NCBI GenBank assembly: GCA_900471605.1
Contig: UCEY01000063.1
Coordinates: 1-48,279 of the forward strand
Reading direction: 5' to 3'
DNA from: Hyphomicrobiales bacterium
GTDB taxonomy: Bacteria > Pseudomonadota > Alphaproteobacteria > Rhizobiales > Rhizobiaceae
Length of the DNA stretch: 48,279 nt
Every line of letters starts with the position of its first letter. Position 1 is the stretch's first letter. This document shows, in pieces, positions 33,479 through 42,404 of the stretch. A program made the position numbers and the translations under genes. The notes under the pieces are model-generated. The model had not been told where the DNA came from. It searched no databases and saw only the letters and a program-made list of their open reading frames with translations.

Positions 33479-33751
33479 ATGGACGATTCAAGACTTTTCG
33501 GCAGCGCCAACTGGGTGATGATGCTCGGCATTGCCGGCGCTCTGATCGCCGCGCAATGGAAGCACGAGGTGATACCGGCGGTCGCACTTGCCGTCATCCT
33601 CGTCATGGCCGTTGCGAAGATAAGGCTCATCGTGCTCGACTTCATGGGCCTGCGGGGAATGCGGCCGAATCTCGCCAGGGCGCTGATGGTCTGGCCGGTC
33701 TTCTTCTCCGCCCTCTCGCTCGGCAAGGTCGTCCTGGCCGCCATTCTCTAG
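33479..33751 (+). CDS. norF: NorF, small membrane accessory of NO reductase
   Basis: A 90-residue membrane protein with three hydrophobic segments and the NorF features VILVMAVAKIRLIVLDFMGLRGM and LMVWPVFFSALSLGKVV. Resembles the cytochrome oxidase subunit IV-like group (cytochrome C oxidase assembly-type). It belongs with norE in the same transcript. The 248 bases before norC hold the next promoter. Confidence 0.9.
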   Translation: MDDSRLFGSANWVMMLGIAGALIAAQWKHEVIPAVALAVILVMAVAKIRLIVLDFMGLRGMRPNLARALMVWPVFFSALSLGKVVLAAIL

Positions 33752-33877
33752 GCCCGGCCTTCCTCTCGCCTTTCCCTGCCTGAACACAAGCCTGGCCCAC
33801 GGTCCCCCGCGCGCCGATTGGAAAGCAAATACTTACATTTCAAAAACTGGCGGGCTTCTCCGGCACCGCTTTTTTGT

Positions 33878-33891
33878 TTGGTAAATCGCAA
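33878..33891 (+). promoter_or_regulatory. NnrR-type box and -10 element of norCBQD
   Basis: TTGGTAAATCGCAA is centred 32 bases upstream of the centre of a CATAGA hexamer (33914-33919), the spacing expected for a CRP/FNR-family activator bound at -41.5. The transcription start would fall near 33926, about 75 bases before norC. Confidence 0.7.
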
Positions 33892-33999
33892 AGAAGGCCG
33901 GCGAAAATCCCTTCATAGAAGTCCCCGGGGGTCTGGTCGCCTTTATGCCGACCGGCCCCGCAGCAACCCGCAAGGCATCCGCACAAAGGGGACATGAGG

Positions 34000-34452
34000 A
34001 TGGCAGAACGCCTCACAAAGACCGGGGCACGTAACGTCTTTTACGGCGGCTCCGCGTTCTTCTTCTTAATCTTTCTCGGGCTGACCGCCCACAGTCACTA
34101 TTACATGCGAACCACGTCCACCGACGAGGCCACGCTCACCGATTCCGTCGCGCGCGGCAAGCACGTCTGGGAAAAGAACGCCTGTATCAACTGCCATACG
34201 ATCCTCGGGGAAGGCGCCTATTTCGCTCCCGAACTCGGCAATGTGTGGAAGCGCTGGGGCGGCGATACCGATCCGGACACCGCCCGTTCGACACTGAAGG
34301 CCTGGATGGCCGCACAGCCGAGCGGCATCGAGGGCAGGCGGCAGATGCCGCAGTTCAACCTGACGGAACAGGAACTCGACGATCTGGCCGACTTCCTCGA
34401 ATGGACCAGCAGGATCAAGACCCAGAACTGGCCGCCGAACGATGCCGGCTGA
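34000..34452 (+). CDS. norC: Nitric oxide reductase cytochrome c subunit NorC
   Basis: A 150-residue membrane-anchored cytochrome c. It has one N-terminal helix (about 14-33, in the characteristic RNVFYGGSAFFFLIFLGL), then a periplasmic heme domain with CINCH (62-66) and a likely axial methionine at Met116 (RRQMPQF). NorC passes electrons from the cytochrome bc1 / cytochrome c pool to NorB. The ATG at 34000 (MAERLTK) is chosen over 33994: AAGGGG stands eight bases upstream and the length matches the family. Confidence 0.96.
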   Translation: MAERLTKTGARNVFYGGSAFFFLIFLGLTAHSHYYMRTTSTDEATLTDSVARGKHVWEKNACINCHTILGEGAYFAPELGNVWKRWGGDTDPDTARSTLKAWMAAQPSGIEGRRQMPQFNLTEQELDDLADFLEWTSRIKTQNWPPNDAG

Positions 34453-34474
34453 TCTCACGGGAAGGGAAAAACAA

Positions 34475-35821
34475 ATGAAATATCAAACCCAGAAGGTCGC
34501 GATGCTGTATTTCTACGGCGCGCTCGGCCTATTCATCGCCCAGGTCCTGTTCGGCGTCCTCGCCGGCACGATCTACGTGCTGCCGAACACGCTTTCGGAA
34601 CTGCTGCCCTTCAACATCGTGCGGATGATCCACACCAACGCTCTCATCGTCTGGCTGCTGATGGGCTTCATGGGATCGACCTATTACCTCCTGCCAGAGG
34701 AGGCGGAAACGGAGCTGTTCAGCACCAGGATCGCGGTCGTGCAGTTCTGGCTTTTCCTCGTCGCGGCGGCGATCGCCGTCGTCGGTTACCTGTTCCACTA
34801 TCATGAAGGCCGCGAGTTTCTCGAACAGCCGTTCGTCATCAAGGTCGGCATCGTCGTCGTCGCGCTGATGTTCCTGTTCAACGTGACGCTGACCGTGCTC
34901 AAGGGCCGCAAGACCGTCGTCACCAACATCCTGATCTTCGGCCTCTGGGGCGTGGCGATCTTCTTCCTGTTCGCCTTCTACAACCCGGCCAACCTCGCGC
35001 TCGACAAGATGTACTGGTGGTACGTCGTCCATCTGTGGGTCGAAGGCGTCTGGGAACTGATCATGGCCTCGGTGCTCGCCTTCCTGATGATCAAGCTGAA
35101 CGGCATCGACCGTGAAGTGGTCGAAAAATGGCTCTATGTGATCGTCGGCCTTGCCCTCTTCTCCGGCATTCTCGGCACCGGCCACCACTTCTACTGGATC
35201 GGCGCTCCCGGTTACTGGCAGTGGATCGGCTCGCTCTTCTCGACGCTGGAAGTGGCGCCCTTCTTCACCATGGTCATCTTCACCTTCGTGATGACCTGGA
35301 AGGCCGGCCGCAAGCATCCGAACCGCGCCGCCCTTCTGTGGTCGATCGGCTGCTCGGTCATGGCCTTCTTCGGCGCCGGGGTCTGGGGCTTCCTGCACAC
35401 GCTGTCGTCGGTCAACTACTACACCCACGGCACCCAGGTCACCGCAGCGCATGGCCACCTCGCCTTCTTCGGCGCCTATGTGATGCTGAACCTCGCCGTC
35501 ATGGCCTATGCCGTGCCGGAACTTCGCGGCCGCAGCCCCTATAACCAGTGGCTTTCGATGGTCAGCTTCTGGATCATGTGCACGGCCATGTCCGTCATGA
35601 CGTTCGCCCTGACCTTTGCCGGCGTCCTTCAGGTTCACCTGCAGCGCGTCCTCGGCCAGGGCTACATGGATGTCCAGGACCAGCTGGCGATCTTCTACTG
35701 GATCCGGCTCGGGTCGGGCGTCTTCGTGCTCATCTCGGCGCTGATGTTCCTCTGGGCCCTGTTCGTCCCCGGCCGTGAACGGCAGCCCGCCGGCACGACG
35801 AGCGTCCAGCCCGCCGAATGA
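34475..35821 (+). CDS. norB: Nitric oxide reductase catalytic subunit NorB
   Basis: A 448-residue, twelve-helix member of the heme-copper oxidase superfamily, standard length for cNOR. Heme and FeB ligands are visible: MIHTNALIVWLL (His53), HLWVEGVWEL with the conserved glutamates, GTGHHFYWIG and TAAHGHLAFFGAYVM. It reduces 2 NO to N2O in the cytoplasmic membrane. The ATG at 34475 (MKYQTQK) has GGAAGGG about eight bases upstream and is preferred over an ATG at 34442 inside norC. Confidence 0.97.
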   Translation: MKYQTQKVAMLYFYGALGLFIAQVLFGVLAGTIYVLPNTLSELLPFNIVRMIHTNALIVWLLMGFMGSTYYLLPEEAETELFSTRIAVVQFWLFLVAAAIAVVGYLFHYHEGREFLEQPFVIKVGIVVVALMFLFNVTLTVLKGRKTVVTNILIFGLWGVAIFFLFAFYNPANLALDKMYWWYVVHLWVEGVWELIMASVLAFLMIKLNGIDREVVEKWLYVIVGLALFSGILGTGHHFYWIGAPGYWQWIGSLFSTLEVAPFFTMVIFTFVMTWKAGRKHPNRAALLWSIGCSVMAFFGAGVWGFLHTLSSVNYYTHGTQVTAAHGHLAFFGAYVMLNLAVMAYAVPELRGRSPYNQWLSMVSFWIMCTAMSVMTFALTFAGVLQVHLQRVLGQGYMDVQDQLAIFYWIRLGSGVFVLISALMFLWALFVPGRERQPAGTTSVQPAE

Positions 35822-35826
35822 CGTGA

Positions 35827-35855
35827 CGCGGCTCCGTCTCGCCGGCGGAGCCGCG
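35827..35855 (+). terminator. Hairpin between norB and norQ
   Basis: A perfect ten-base stem, CGCGGCTCCG (35827-35836) with CGGAGCCGCG (35846-35855), nine-base loop, followed by CTTTCC. It begins six bases after the norB stop. Without a long T-run it probably acts as a partial terminator or RNA-stabilising stem, giving more NorCB than NorQD. Confidence 0.65.
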
Positions 35856-35903
35856 CTTTCCACCCCTTCAAGATCCCCATCCTTTGAGACCAAGGACATC
35901 CCG

Positions 35904-36716
35904 ATGACCATCGCTTCTCCGATTAAGCCCGTCGAGGCCGCAGCGATTCCGCACTACATCCCCGCCGGCAACGAATGCGAACTGTTCGAAATGGCCTGGA
36001 AGCGGCAGCTTCCGCTGCTCCTGAAAGGTCCGACCGGCTGCGGCAAGACCCGTTTCGTCTCCCATATGGCGGAGCGTCTCGAACTGCCGCTCGCCACCGT
36101 CTCCTGCCATGACGATCTGGCCGCCGCCGATCTCACCGGCCGCTTCCTCCTGAAGGGCGGCGAGACCATCTGGGTGGACGGCCCGCTGACGAAGTCGGTG
36201 CGCGGCGGCGGCATCTGCTATCTGGACGAAATCGTCGAAGCGCGGAAGGATGTCGCCGTCGTCATCCACCCGCTGACCGACGACCGCCGCATCCTGCCGC
36301 TCGAAAGAACCGGTGAGGTGCTGGAGGCGCCAAAAGAGTTCATGCTCGTCGTCTCCTATAATCCCGGCTACCAGAACATCCTCAAGGCGCTGAAGCCTTC
36401 CACCAAGCAGCGTTTCGTGGCGATCGAGTTCGATTTCCTTCCCCGGGAACAGGAAGTGGCGATCGTTGCTGCCGAAAGCGGTCTTTCCGAACGGCATGTC
36501 GTGCCGCTGGTACACCTTGCCCACCGCCTGCGGGCCCTTAAAGGTCACGACCTGGAGGAAGGCGTTTCCACACGCCTGCTCGTTTATTGCGCCTCCCTGA
36601 TCGAAAGCGGTCTTGCCCCGCGCCATGCGATACGGGCTGCCATGATCGAGCCGCTGACGGACGATCCGGACGTGCGCGCCGCGCTGATCGAAGTGGCGAA
36701 TGCCATTGTTGCCTGA
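35904..36716 (+). CDS. norQ: NorQ, MoxR-type AAA+ ATPase for NO reductase activation
   Basis: A 270-residue AAA+ ATPase with Walker A GPTGCGKT (42-49), Walker B ICYLDEIVEA and arginine-rich sensor region. NorQ works with NorD to insert the non-heme iron (FeB) into NorB in characterised systems. The ATG at 35904 is the family start (MTIASPI); the frame is open further upstream but that part is the norB-norQ spacer. It is followed after nine bases by norD. Confidence 0.95.
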   Translation: MTIASPIKPVEAAAIPHYIPAGNECELFEMAWKRQLPLLLKGPTGCGKTRFVSHMAERLELPLATVSCHDDLAAADLTGRFLLKGGETIWVDGPLTKSVRGGGICYLDEIVEARKDVAVVIHPLTDDRRILPLERTGEVLEAPKEFMLVVSYNPGYQNILKALKPSTKQRFVAIEFDFLPREQEVAIVAAESGLSERHVVPLVHLAHRLRALKGHDLEEGVSTRLLVYCASLIESGLAPRHAIRAAMIEPLTDDPDVRAALIEVANAIVA

Positions 36717-36725
36717 GGTGCTCTG

Positions 36726-38624
36726 ATGCTGGATTTTCTCGAGCTGGAAGAAACCGTCGGCAAGGCCTGGCATCGCCTGGTCGGCCAGACACGGAGCCTG
36801 CCGCGCTATCCCGAGCAGGCGGTGGCGCTGGACGACATGAAACCCGTCCTCGCATCCTGCTTCCGCGGCTTCGGAGGCGATCACGCGGTCCAGCTCGTGG
36901 CAGCCCACCAGCGCACGTCGAAACATCGCCTGAAGCTTCGCCAGCTTGTCGGGCTGGGCGAGGAGCGGATTGCCCGGTCCGGCCGGGATTTCGCCCGTGC
37001 GATGCTTCCCGACGTCATCGACTTCTTTCCTGACCGCGGCCTGAACCGGGCCCTCTACATCTGGCTGACGGCAGCCATCGCCACGCTGCCGGAGACACGG
37101 CCGGCCTCCGGAGATCCCCTCGCGCGGGATCTCGAACGATTGCATATGGCAAGCTCCAATGTGGAGGCGACGCTTGCCGCATTTCCCGGCCTGCGATCCG
37201 TCTACCGGAGCCTCTGCCAGGCGGTGCTTGCCGAGCGTCACCGCGGCCGGCTTCCCTCGGTGGAACGGCTGCTGGAAAGCAGGATCGTCAGCCTTCTGCG
37301 GGCAGGCGCGGGCCTGCCGGACGACACACTGAGCGCCATCTTCCCCCGCCATGCCCCGCCCGGCTATCAGCCGATGATGGACGTGCCGCTCTGGCCGGAA
37401 TTCCTCCCCCGGGAGGAAAGCCGTTCCTCGGCGGAGGATTCCGAAACCCCTCTCGCTGATCCGCAGGGCCCGGCCGGCAAGAGAAGGTTCAGCGCTGAGC
37501 GACAGCGGGAAGACGAGAACCGCTCCGAGCGGAGCCCCTTCATCCTCAACCGCTTCGAGAAAATTCTGGCGATGACGGAGATGGTCAATGTCGACCGGCC
37601 GACCGACGACAAGCCCGAGGAGGACGGCAAGGCGGCCGAGGACCTGGACGAAATGGTTCTCGGGCATCGGAGGGAACGCCCCTCTTCCCGTTTCCACTTC
37701 GACCTCGATCTTCCGCCGGAAATGGTAGACCTCAAGGAAATCGCCGCCGAACTCACCTATCCCGAATGGGACTACCGGAAGGCCACCTATCTGAAGAGCC
37801 ATTGCCGGGTTCTCGCCGTCCCGACATCGGCGACGGGTGATCGCCTGGAAACATCCGATGACACCAAGGCCCTGGTCAGGAAGGTGCGCAAGCAGTTCGA
37901 AATCCTGCGGCCCCGCCAGGAAATGCTCAAATCGCAGCTGGATGGGGTGGAGCTCGATCTCGACGCTGTCGTCCGGCGCCGGACCGATCTTCTGGCCGGC
38001 GGGCAGGCAACCGACCGTATCCATCTCGCAAGCCGGCCGCGCACGCCCGATCTCGCCGTCACAATCCTCGTCGATGTCTCGCTTTCCACCGATGCCTGGA
38101 TCGACAACCGGCGGGTTCTGGATGTCGAGAAGGAAGCGCTTCTCGTCCTCTCGCAGGGCTTGAGCGCCTGCGGCACGGACCACTCCATCCTCACCTTCAC
38201 CTCCCGCCGCCGCTCCTGGGTGCGGGTCGAGACGGTGAAAGGATACGACGAGCAACTTTCAGCAGCCGTGGAAGACCGCATCGCCGGCCTGAAGCCCGGA
38301 TATTACACCCGCCTCGGCGCAGCACTTCGGCACGCCACTGCGGATCTGGCGAAGCGCCCCAACCGGACGCGCCTGCTTCTGGTGCTGACCGACGGCAAGC
38401 CCAACGACATCGATCACTACGAGGGCCGTTTCGCGATGGAGGACAGCCGCCGCGCCGTGCAGGAGGCGAAGCGCCTCGGCGTCAACGTATTCGCCGTGAC
38501 GGTGGACAAGGATGCGAAATCCTATCTGCCGACGATGTTCGGCCGCAACGGTTATGCGGTCGTGGCCGACATCTCGAAACTTCCGGCGGCTCTCCCCGCC
38601 ATCTATCGCGGCCTGACGGGATAA
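36726..38624 (+). CDS. norD: NorD, von Willebrand factor A-domain protein for NO reductase activation
   Basis: A 632-residue cytoplasmic protein with a C-terminal vWA domain from about residue 435. The MIDAS metal motif DVSLS lies at about residue 450, with TRLGAALRHAT and LVLTDGKPNDIDHYEG completing it. The long N-terminal part is typical of NorD/CbbO proteins and ends in a charged, variable linker. It partners NorQ in NorB maturation. It ends at a strong convergent terminator shared with hemN. Confidence 0.95.
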   Translation: MLDFLELEETVGKAWHRLVGQTRSLPRYPEQAVALDDMKPVLASCFRGFGGDHAVQLVAAHQRTSKHRLKLRQLVGLGEERIARSGRDFARAMLPDVIDFFPDRGLNRALYIWLTAAIATLPETRPASGDPLARDLERLHMASSNVEATLAAFPGLRSVYRSLCQAVLAERHRGRLPSVERLLESRIVSLLRAGAGLPDDTLSAIFPRHAPPGYQPMMDVPLWPEFLPREESRSSAEDSETPLADPQGPAGKRRFSAERQREDENRSERSPFILNRFEKILAMTEMVNVDRPTDDKPEEDGKAAEDLDEMVLGHRRERPSSRFHFDLDLPPEMVDLKEIAAELTYPEWDYRKATYLKSHCRVLAVPTSATGDRLETSDDTKALVRKVRKQFEILRPRQEMLKSQLDGVELDLDAVVRRRTDLLAGGQATDRIHLASRPRTPDLAVTILVDVSLSTDAWIDNRRVLDVEKEALLVLSQGLSACGTDHSILTFTSRRRSWVRVETVKGYDEQLSAAVEDRIAGLKPGYYTRLGAALRHATADLAKRPNRTRLLLVLTDGKPNDIDHYEGRFAMEDSRRAVQEAKRLGVNVFAVTVDKDAKSYLPTMFGRNGYAVVADISKLPAALPAIYRGLTG

Positions 38625-38642
38625 GGGGATCCCGGCCGCGCG

Positions 38643-38674
38643 GGAGGTCCGGCTCGGCGGATCGCCGGACCTCC
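38643..38674. terminator. Terminator between norD and hemN
   Basis: An eleven-base perfect stem, GGAGGTCCGGC (38643-38653) with GCCGGACCTCC (38664-38674), ten-base loop, followed by ATTTAT on the norD strand. It lies 18 bases after both the norD stop and the end of the convergent hemN gene. Confidence 0.8.
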
Positions 38675-38691
38675 ATTTATCCGCTCAGAAC

Positions 38692-40044
38692 CTATGCCGC
38701 CTTGCTGAACGACCTGCCGGTCTTGTTCAGATAGGCATCGAACGCCGAAGCTGCGGCCCGGACGATGAACCGGTGATCCTCCGAGACGCGAATATCCCCG
38801 CCCCGGCGCTCGATCAGCCCGTCCCGTTCCAGTTCGTCGAGCCGATCATTGCCCCGCAGCAGCAGGTCGGCATCGAAGCCGTGCGCCGCCGCAAGGGCAG
38901 CTATATCGACCGCGAAATCGCACATCAGCCTTTCGATCACCGCGCCGCGCAGGCGGTCCTCCGGCGTGAGACGGTAACCCTTCGCGACCGGCAGCTCGCC
39001 TTTCGAAACCCGCGTCGCATAGAGGCCGGGCGGAACCTCGTTCTGGATATAGCCTTGCGGCAACCTGCCGATCGAGGATGCGCCGAGCCCGATCAGCGCC
39101 TCGCAGGCATCCGTCGTATACCCTTGAAAATTCCGGTGCAGCCGGCCTTCGGTCTGCGCCACGGCAAGGTCGTCGCCGGGGAGAGCGAAATGGTCGAGGC
39201 CGATCCGCACATAACCCGCGGCCACCAGGGCATCTGATATCGCGGATGCCTGGAGCGCGCGCTCCCGCGCATCGGGAAGCGCTGCCTCGTCGATAAGCCG
39301 CTGGTGTTTCTTGAAGCTCGGGATATGCGCATAACCGAAGACCGCGAGCCGATCCGGCCGCATGCGGACGGCTGCTTCGACGGTCTCGACGCAGGACCTG
39401 ACCGTCTGGAACGGCAGCCCGTAGATGAGGTCGAAGTTGATCGCGTTGATGTCGTTGCGGCGGAGGTGTTCCACCGTCTCCATCGTCGTCTCGACGCTCT
39501 GGATGCGGTTGATCGCTTTCTGCACCTTCGGGTCGAAGCTCTGGACGCCAAGGCTTGCGCGCGTGACGCCCGACTGACCGAGCGCAGCCGCCATCTCCCC
39601 GGTCAAGGTGCGCGGGTCGATTTCGACCGCCGCATTGACGACCGGCGCAAAGCCGAGACGGCTGCGGAACGCATCCATCAGCGCGATGAATTCCTCCGGC
39701 TTGATGATGGTAGGCGTGCCGCCGCCGAAATGGATTTCGCCGACACTGAAACTGTCGGCTCGAGCGGATGCCAGAAGCTCGATCTCCCGGTGCAATGTCT
39801 CGACATAGTCGAGAATGGGCCGGTCGCGCTCGGTAATCGTGGTGTGACAGCCGCAATACCAGCACATCGACCGACAGAAGGGGATGTGGATATAGAGCGA
39901 AGTCGGTTGTCCCTCGGGCAAGGCCCGCAGCCAGGACGGATAGTCGAGGGCGTCGAACTCCGGGCTGAAGTTCGGAGCCGTAGGATAGCTCGTGTAGCGC
40001 GGCAGCCGTGCATCGCCATATTTCTCGATTATCGCTGCGGACAT
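38692..40044 (-). CDS. hemN: Oxygen-independent coproporphyrinogen III dehydrogenase HemN
   Basis: A 450-residue radical SAM enzyme with the cluster motif CRSMCWYCGC (Cys57, Cys61, Cys64, plus Cys66), YIHIPFC and the SAM-site FGGGTPT; the C-terminal HemN domain is present. It converts coproporphyrinogen III to protoporphyrinogen IX without oxygen, supplying heme for NorCB during oxygen limitation. The ATG at 40044 has AGGAG six bases upstream and is preferred over an ATG at 40068. Two NnrR-type boxes lie in the 201-base divergent region upstream; 40104-40117 is at the right distance for hemN. Confidence 0.96.
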   Translation of the reverse strand: MSAAIIEKYGDARLPRYTSYPTAPNFSPEFDALDYPSWLRALPEGQPTSLYIHIPFCRSMCWYCGCHTTITERDRPILDYVETLHREIELLASARADSFSVGEIHFGGGTPTIIKPEEFIALMDAFRSRLGFAPVVNAAVEIDPRTLTGEMAAALGQSGVTRASLGVQSFDPKVQKAINRIQSVETTMETVEHLRRNDINAINFDLIYGLPFQTVRSCVETVEAAVRMRPDRLAVFGYAHIPSFKKHQRLIDEAALPDARERALQASAISDALVAAGYVRIGLDHFALPGDDLAVAQTEGRLHRNFQGYTTDACEALIGLGASSIGRLPQGYIQNEVPPGLYATRVSKGELPVAKGYRLTPEDRLRGAVIERLMCDFAVDIAALAAAHGFDADLLLRGNDRLDELERDGLIERRGGDIRVSEDHRFIVRAAASAFDAYLNKTGRSFSKAA

Positions 40045-40103
40045 GTCGGGCTCCTTTCCGGTTTTCATCGGAAAGCATTTATCTCCCCGGCGCCGGCCCC
40101 TCT

Positions 40104-40117
40104 TTGTGCAAAGTCAA
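40104..40117 (-). promoter_or_regulatory. NnrR-type box for hemN (TTGTG-N4-GTCAA)
   Basis: TTGTGCAAAGTCAA is centred about 66 bases upstream of the hemN start. An AT-rich GATAAATG stretch (read leftward, about 40083-40076) lies around 32 bases from its centre, where a -10 would be expected. Confidence 0.65.
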
Positions 40118-40144
40118 CGACAGCGCCGCGTTTCTGCAAAATAT

Positions 40145-40158
40145 TTGTCCCGACGCAA
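40145..40158 (+). promoter_or_regulatory. NnrR-type box for the DUF2249 operon (TTGTC-N4-CGCAA)
   Basis: TTGTCCCGACGCAA is centred 32 bases before CTAAATC (around 40181-40186), a plausible -10 for rightward transcription, and about 95 bases before the DUF2249 gene. Together with the 40104 box it makes a divergent, two-site promoter. Confidence 0.6.
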
Positions 40159-40245
40159 ATTTCCCCGGATGCGCCGCTGCTAAATCGGGAAGGCGGCAGG
40201 GATCGGCCAGGCCGCAGCCCCAGCTTGAAAGGCCCAGAACACACC

Positions 40246-40515
40246 ATGTCGGATATTCAGATCCCTTCCATCGATGTCAGGACGCTCGCTCCCGCCGAAC
40301 GCCACCCGAAGATTTTTGGCGTGCTGACGTCCCTCATCCCGGGCGGCATCATGCATGTCACCAGCGACCATGATCCTCGTCCGCTGCACTACCAGATCGA
40401 GAGCCGTTATCCGGAACAGTTCGACTGGCAATATCTCGAACAGGGTCCGGATGTCTGGCGCGTCGAAATCCAGCGAGCGCAGGGTTCCGGCTGCGACTGC
40501 TGCTGCGGTCACTGA
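40246..40515 (+). CDS. DUF2249-domain protein with a cysteine-rich tail
   Basis: An 89-residue soluble protein with a single DUF2249-type domain (VRTLAPAERHPKIFGVLTSLIPGGIMHVTSDHDPRPLHYQI, then FDWQYLEQGPDVWRVEI) and a C-terminal CDCCCGH (residues 83-89), which could bind iron, copper or a cluster. DUF2249 proteins often accompany NO- or nitrite-related genes and hemerythrin-like proteins, but their reaction is unknown. It is the first gene of a five-gene unit and lies behind the 40145-40158 NnrR-type box. The ribosome binding site is weak. Confidence 0.8.
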   Translation: MSDIQIPSIDVRTLAPAERHPKIFGVLTSLIPGGIMHVTSDHDPRPLHYQIESRYPEQFDWQYLEQGPDVWRVEIQRAQGSGCDCCCGH

Positions 40516-40527
40516 AAGACGAAAGCC

Positions 40528-41886
40528 ATGCCCGGCGCCACCCTTTCCCGCTGGACAATGTCCTATTTCGCGACGGCGCTGGTCTGCCTGGTCGCCGGGC
40601 TGGCTTTGATGACATCGGGTTTCGGATATCCATCCGCTCCCATCGAGGATCCGGCCTCGCTGGTGATCGTTCATCTGATCGCGATCGGCTGGCTCGGTCT
40701 CCTGTTCGCCGGATCGCTGCTTCAGTTCGTGCCGGTGATCGCCTCGCAGCAGCTGCGATCACCCTATCTCGCCCTGCCCGCGCTGCTCCTGACCGTGACC
40801 GGGTTGCTCCTGCTGCTGACGGGGTTCCTGGGGATGGCCGATATCGTGCCCTTCTGGACATGGACACTCCCGGCCGGAGGCATCCTGCTGACGCTGGCAT
40901 TCACAGGCCTCTGCTGGATGGTCGCGGGTACGCTCGCGGCAGCCCGGCCGTACTCGCTGCCGGCAAAGTTCGTGGCACTCGGCTGCTTGGCCATGATCGG
41001 CACGGCCGTGCTCGGGATGCTGTTCACCCTTCCCCTCTCGGGCCTTACCGACAATCCGCATCTCGTCGGCCTGGTGCTTTCGGCCGGGCGGGCACATGCC
41101 TATCTCGGCCTTTACGGATGGATGACCGTCACCGCGATCGGCGTCAGCTACCGCCTCCTGACCATGTTCCTGCTGTCGCCTGAAAGGACGCGCGGAACAA
41201 GTCGGGCGATCGGCTGGCTGCTGGCTGCCGCTCTTCTCACGGTCGGCTGCGGCATCGTCCTCGATGGAGCCGGCCTGCCCGCGGACTGGCCGCTTTACCT
41301 GGCGATCGCCCTTTCGGGGCTTGCCGCTGTTCTCTACGCGGCGGATGTCCACTCGATCTTCCGCGAACGGAAACGGAAATCCGTGGAATTGAACGTGATG
41401 GCGAGCCTCGTTGCGATCGGCATGCTGGTCTTCTGCTTCGTTCTTTTCGCCGCCTCGATTGCGGTCGGAAATCCGGCCGGAATGGTGATGCCGATCGTCT
41501 ATCTCTTCACGTTCGGCTGGCTGACCGGGCTCGGCCTCGGGCAGCTCTACAAGATCGTGGCATTCATGACCTGGCTGGAATTCTACGGTCCCGTTCTCGG
41601 GCGGGCGCCAGTCCCGCGCGTCCAGGACCTGGTCAACGAGCGGCGCGCATCCGCATGGTTCCTGCTCTATTTCGGCGCCACTGCCGCAGCGACCGCCGCC
41701 TTGTTCCTCGACAGACCGGACATGGTCAGGGGGGCTGCCCTCGTCCAGCTCACGGCCGTCTGCGCGCTGGGCTTCGAGTTCATCCAGGCCCGCCGCCTCG
41801 CCATGGTTCCGGCCGCAACCAGACTTCCGTCCGGCATCGCCGCACGACGGCTCTTCTTACCAAGCTTCAACGGGAGGTCACGATGA
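40528..41886 (+). CDS. Unidentified twelve-helix membrane protein, possibly heme-copper oxidase-like
   Basis: A 452-residue protein made of roughly twelve hydrophobic helices with short loops. VIVHLIAIGWLGLLFAGSLLQFVPVIAS and the AHAYLGLYGWMTVTAIGVSYRLL segment, each with a histidine within or at the start of a helix, recall NnrS-like or heme-copper oxidase subunit I-like proteins of unknown role found near denitrification genes. Too few paired histidines are visible to claim a heme-copper active centre. It lies 12 bases after the first DUF2249 gene and overlaps the next start by ATGA, so it is firmly part of the same operon. Confidence 0.7.
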   Translation: MPGATLSRWTMSYFATALVCLVAGLALMTSGFGYPSAPIEDPASLVIVHLIAIGWLGLLFAGSLLQFVPVIASQQLRSPYLALPALLLTVTGLLLLLTGFLGMADIVPFWTWTLPAGGILLTLAFTGLCWMVAGTLAAARPYSLPAKFVALGCLAMIGTAVLGMLFTLPLSGLTDNPHLVGLVLSAGRAHAYLGLYGWMTVTAIGVSYRLLTMFLLSPERTRGTSRAIGWLLAAALLTVGCGIVLDGAGLPADWPLYLAIALSGLAAVLYAADVHSIFRERKRKSVELNVMASLVAIGMLVFCFVLFAASIAVGNPAGMVMPIVYLFTFGWLTGLGLGQLYKIVAFMTWLEFYGPVLGRAPVPRVQDLVNERRASAWFLLYFGATAAATAALFLDRPDMVRGAALVQLTAVCALGFEFIQARRLAMVPAATRLPSGIAARRLFLPSFNGRSR

Positions 41887-42404
41887 CCCAGGAATTCAAG
41901 GAACTCGATGTCAGGCCCATCCTGAAAAACGGCGGCGAGCCGTTCGAAGCGATCATGACGGCGGTCGGCGCGCTGCAGCCGGGCCAGGGGCTGAAGCTGT
42001 TTGCGCCCTTCAAGCCGCAACCGCTCTATCGCGTCATGGATGCCAAGGGCTTCGATCACGCCGTCTTGGAACTCGAGGGCGGGGACTTCGAAGTGCGCTT
42101 CACGCCGCGTCCGGAAGAAGCGGTCGCGCTCTCCGAAAACGCGGTCTCGCCTGAACTGTGGGCGGAACCGTCCGTACAGCTCGATCTTTCCGACCTCGAT
42201 CCGCCGGAACCGATGCAGCGAATTCTGGCGGAGACCGAGGCACTGAGCCCGGGCAAGGTGATCTTCGCGGTGCTTGCCCGCGAACCGGTCTTCCTGTTCC
42301 CCGAATTGACGCGCCGCGGCCACCAATGGGTCGGCAATTTCGACCGGGACGGCAGCGCTTACCGGATCATGATCCGCATCGGCAAGGAGGCGTCCAATGC
42401 CTGA
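41883..42404 (+). CDS. Tandem DUF2249-domain protein
   Basis: A 173-residue soluble protein with two DUF2249-like repeats: residues about 5-75 (KELDVRPILKNGGEPFEAIMTAVGALQPGQGLKLFAPFKPQPLY) and about 95-168 (VQLDLSDLDPPEPMQRILAETEALSPGKVIFAVLAREPVFLFPEL). It lacks the cysteine tail of the first DUF2249 gene. The start overlaps the stop of the membrane protein (ATGA), and the gene overlaps the next by eight bases, so production is tightly coupled. Function unknown. Confidence 0.82.
   Translation: MTQEFKELDVRPILKNGGEPFEAIMTAVGALQPGQGLKLFAPFKPQPLYRVMDAKGFDHAVLELEGGDFEVRFTPRPEEAVALSENAVSPELWAEPSVQLDLSDLDPPEPMQRILAETEALSPGKVIFAVLAREPVFLFPELTRRGHQWVGNFDRDGSAYRIMIRIGKEASNA

Noticed and set aside
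35868..38255. A 795-codon open frame on the minus strand
   Set aside because: It is antisense to norQ and norD, whose domains and starts are clear. Long antisense frames are expected in this GC-rich, third-position-biased DNA; it has no binding site or recognisable domain.
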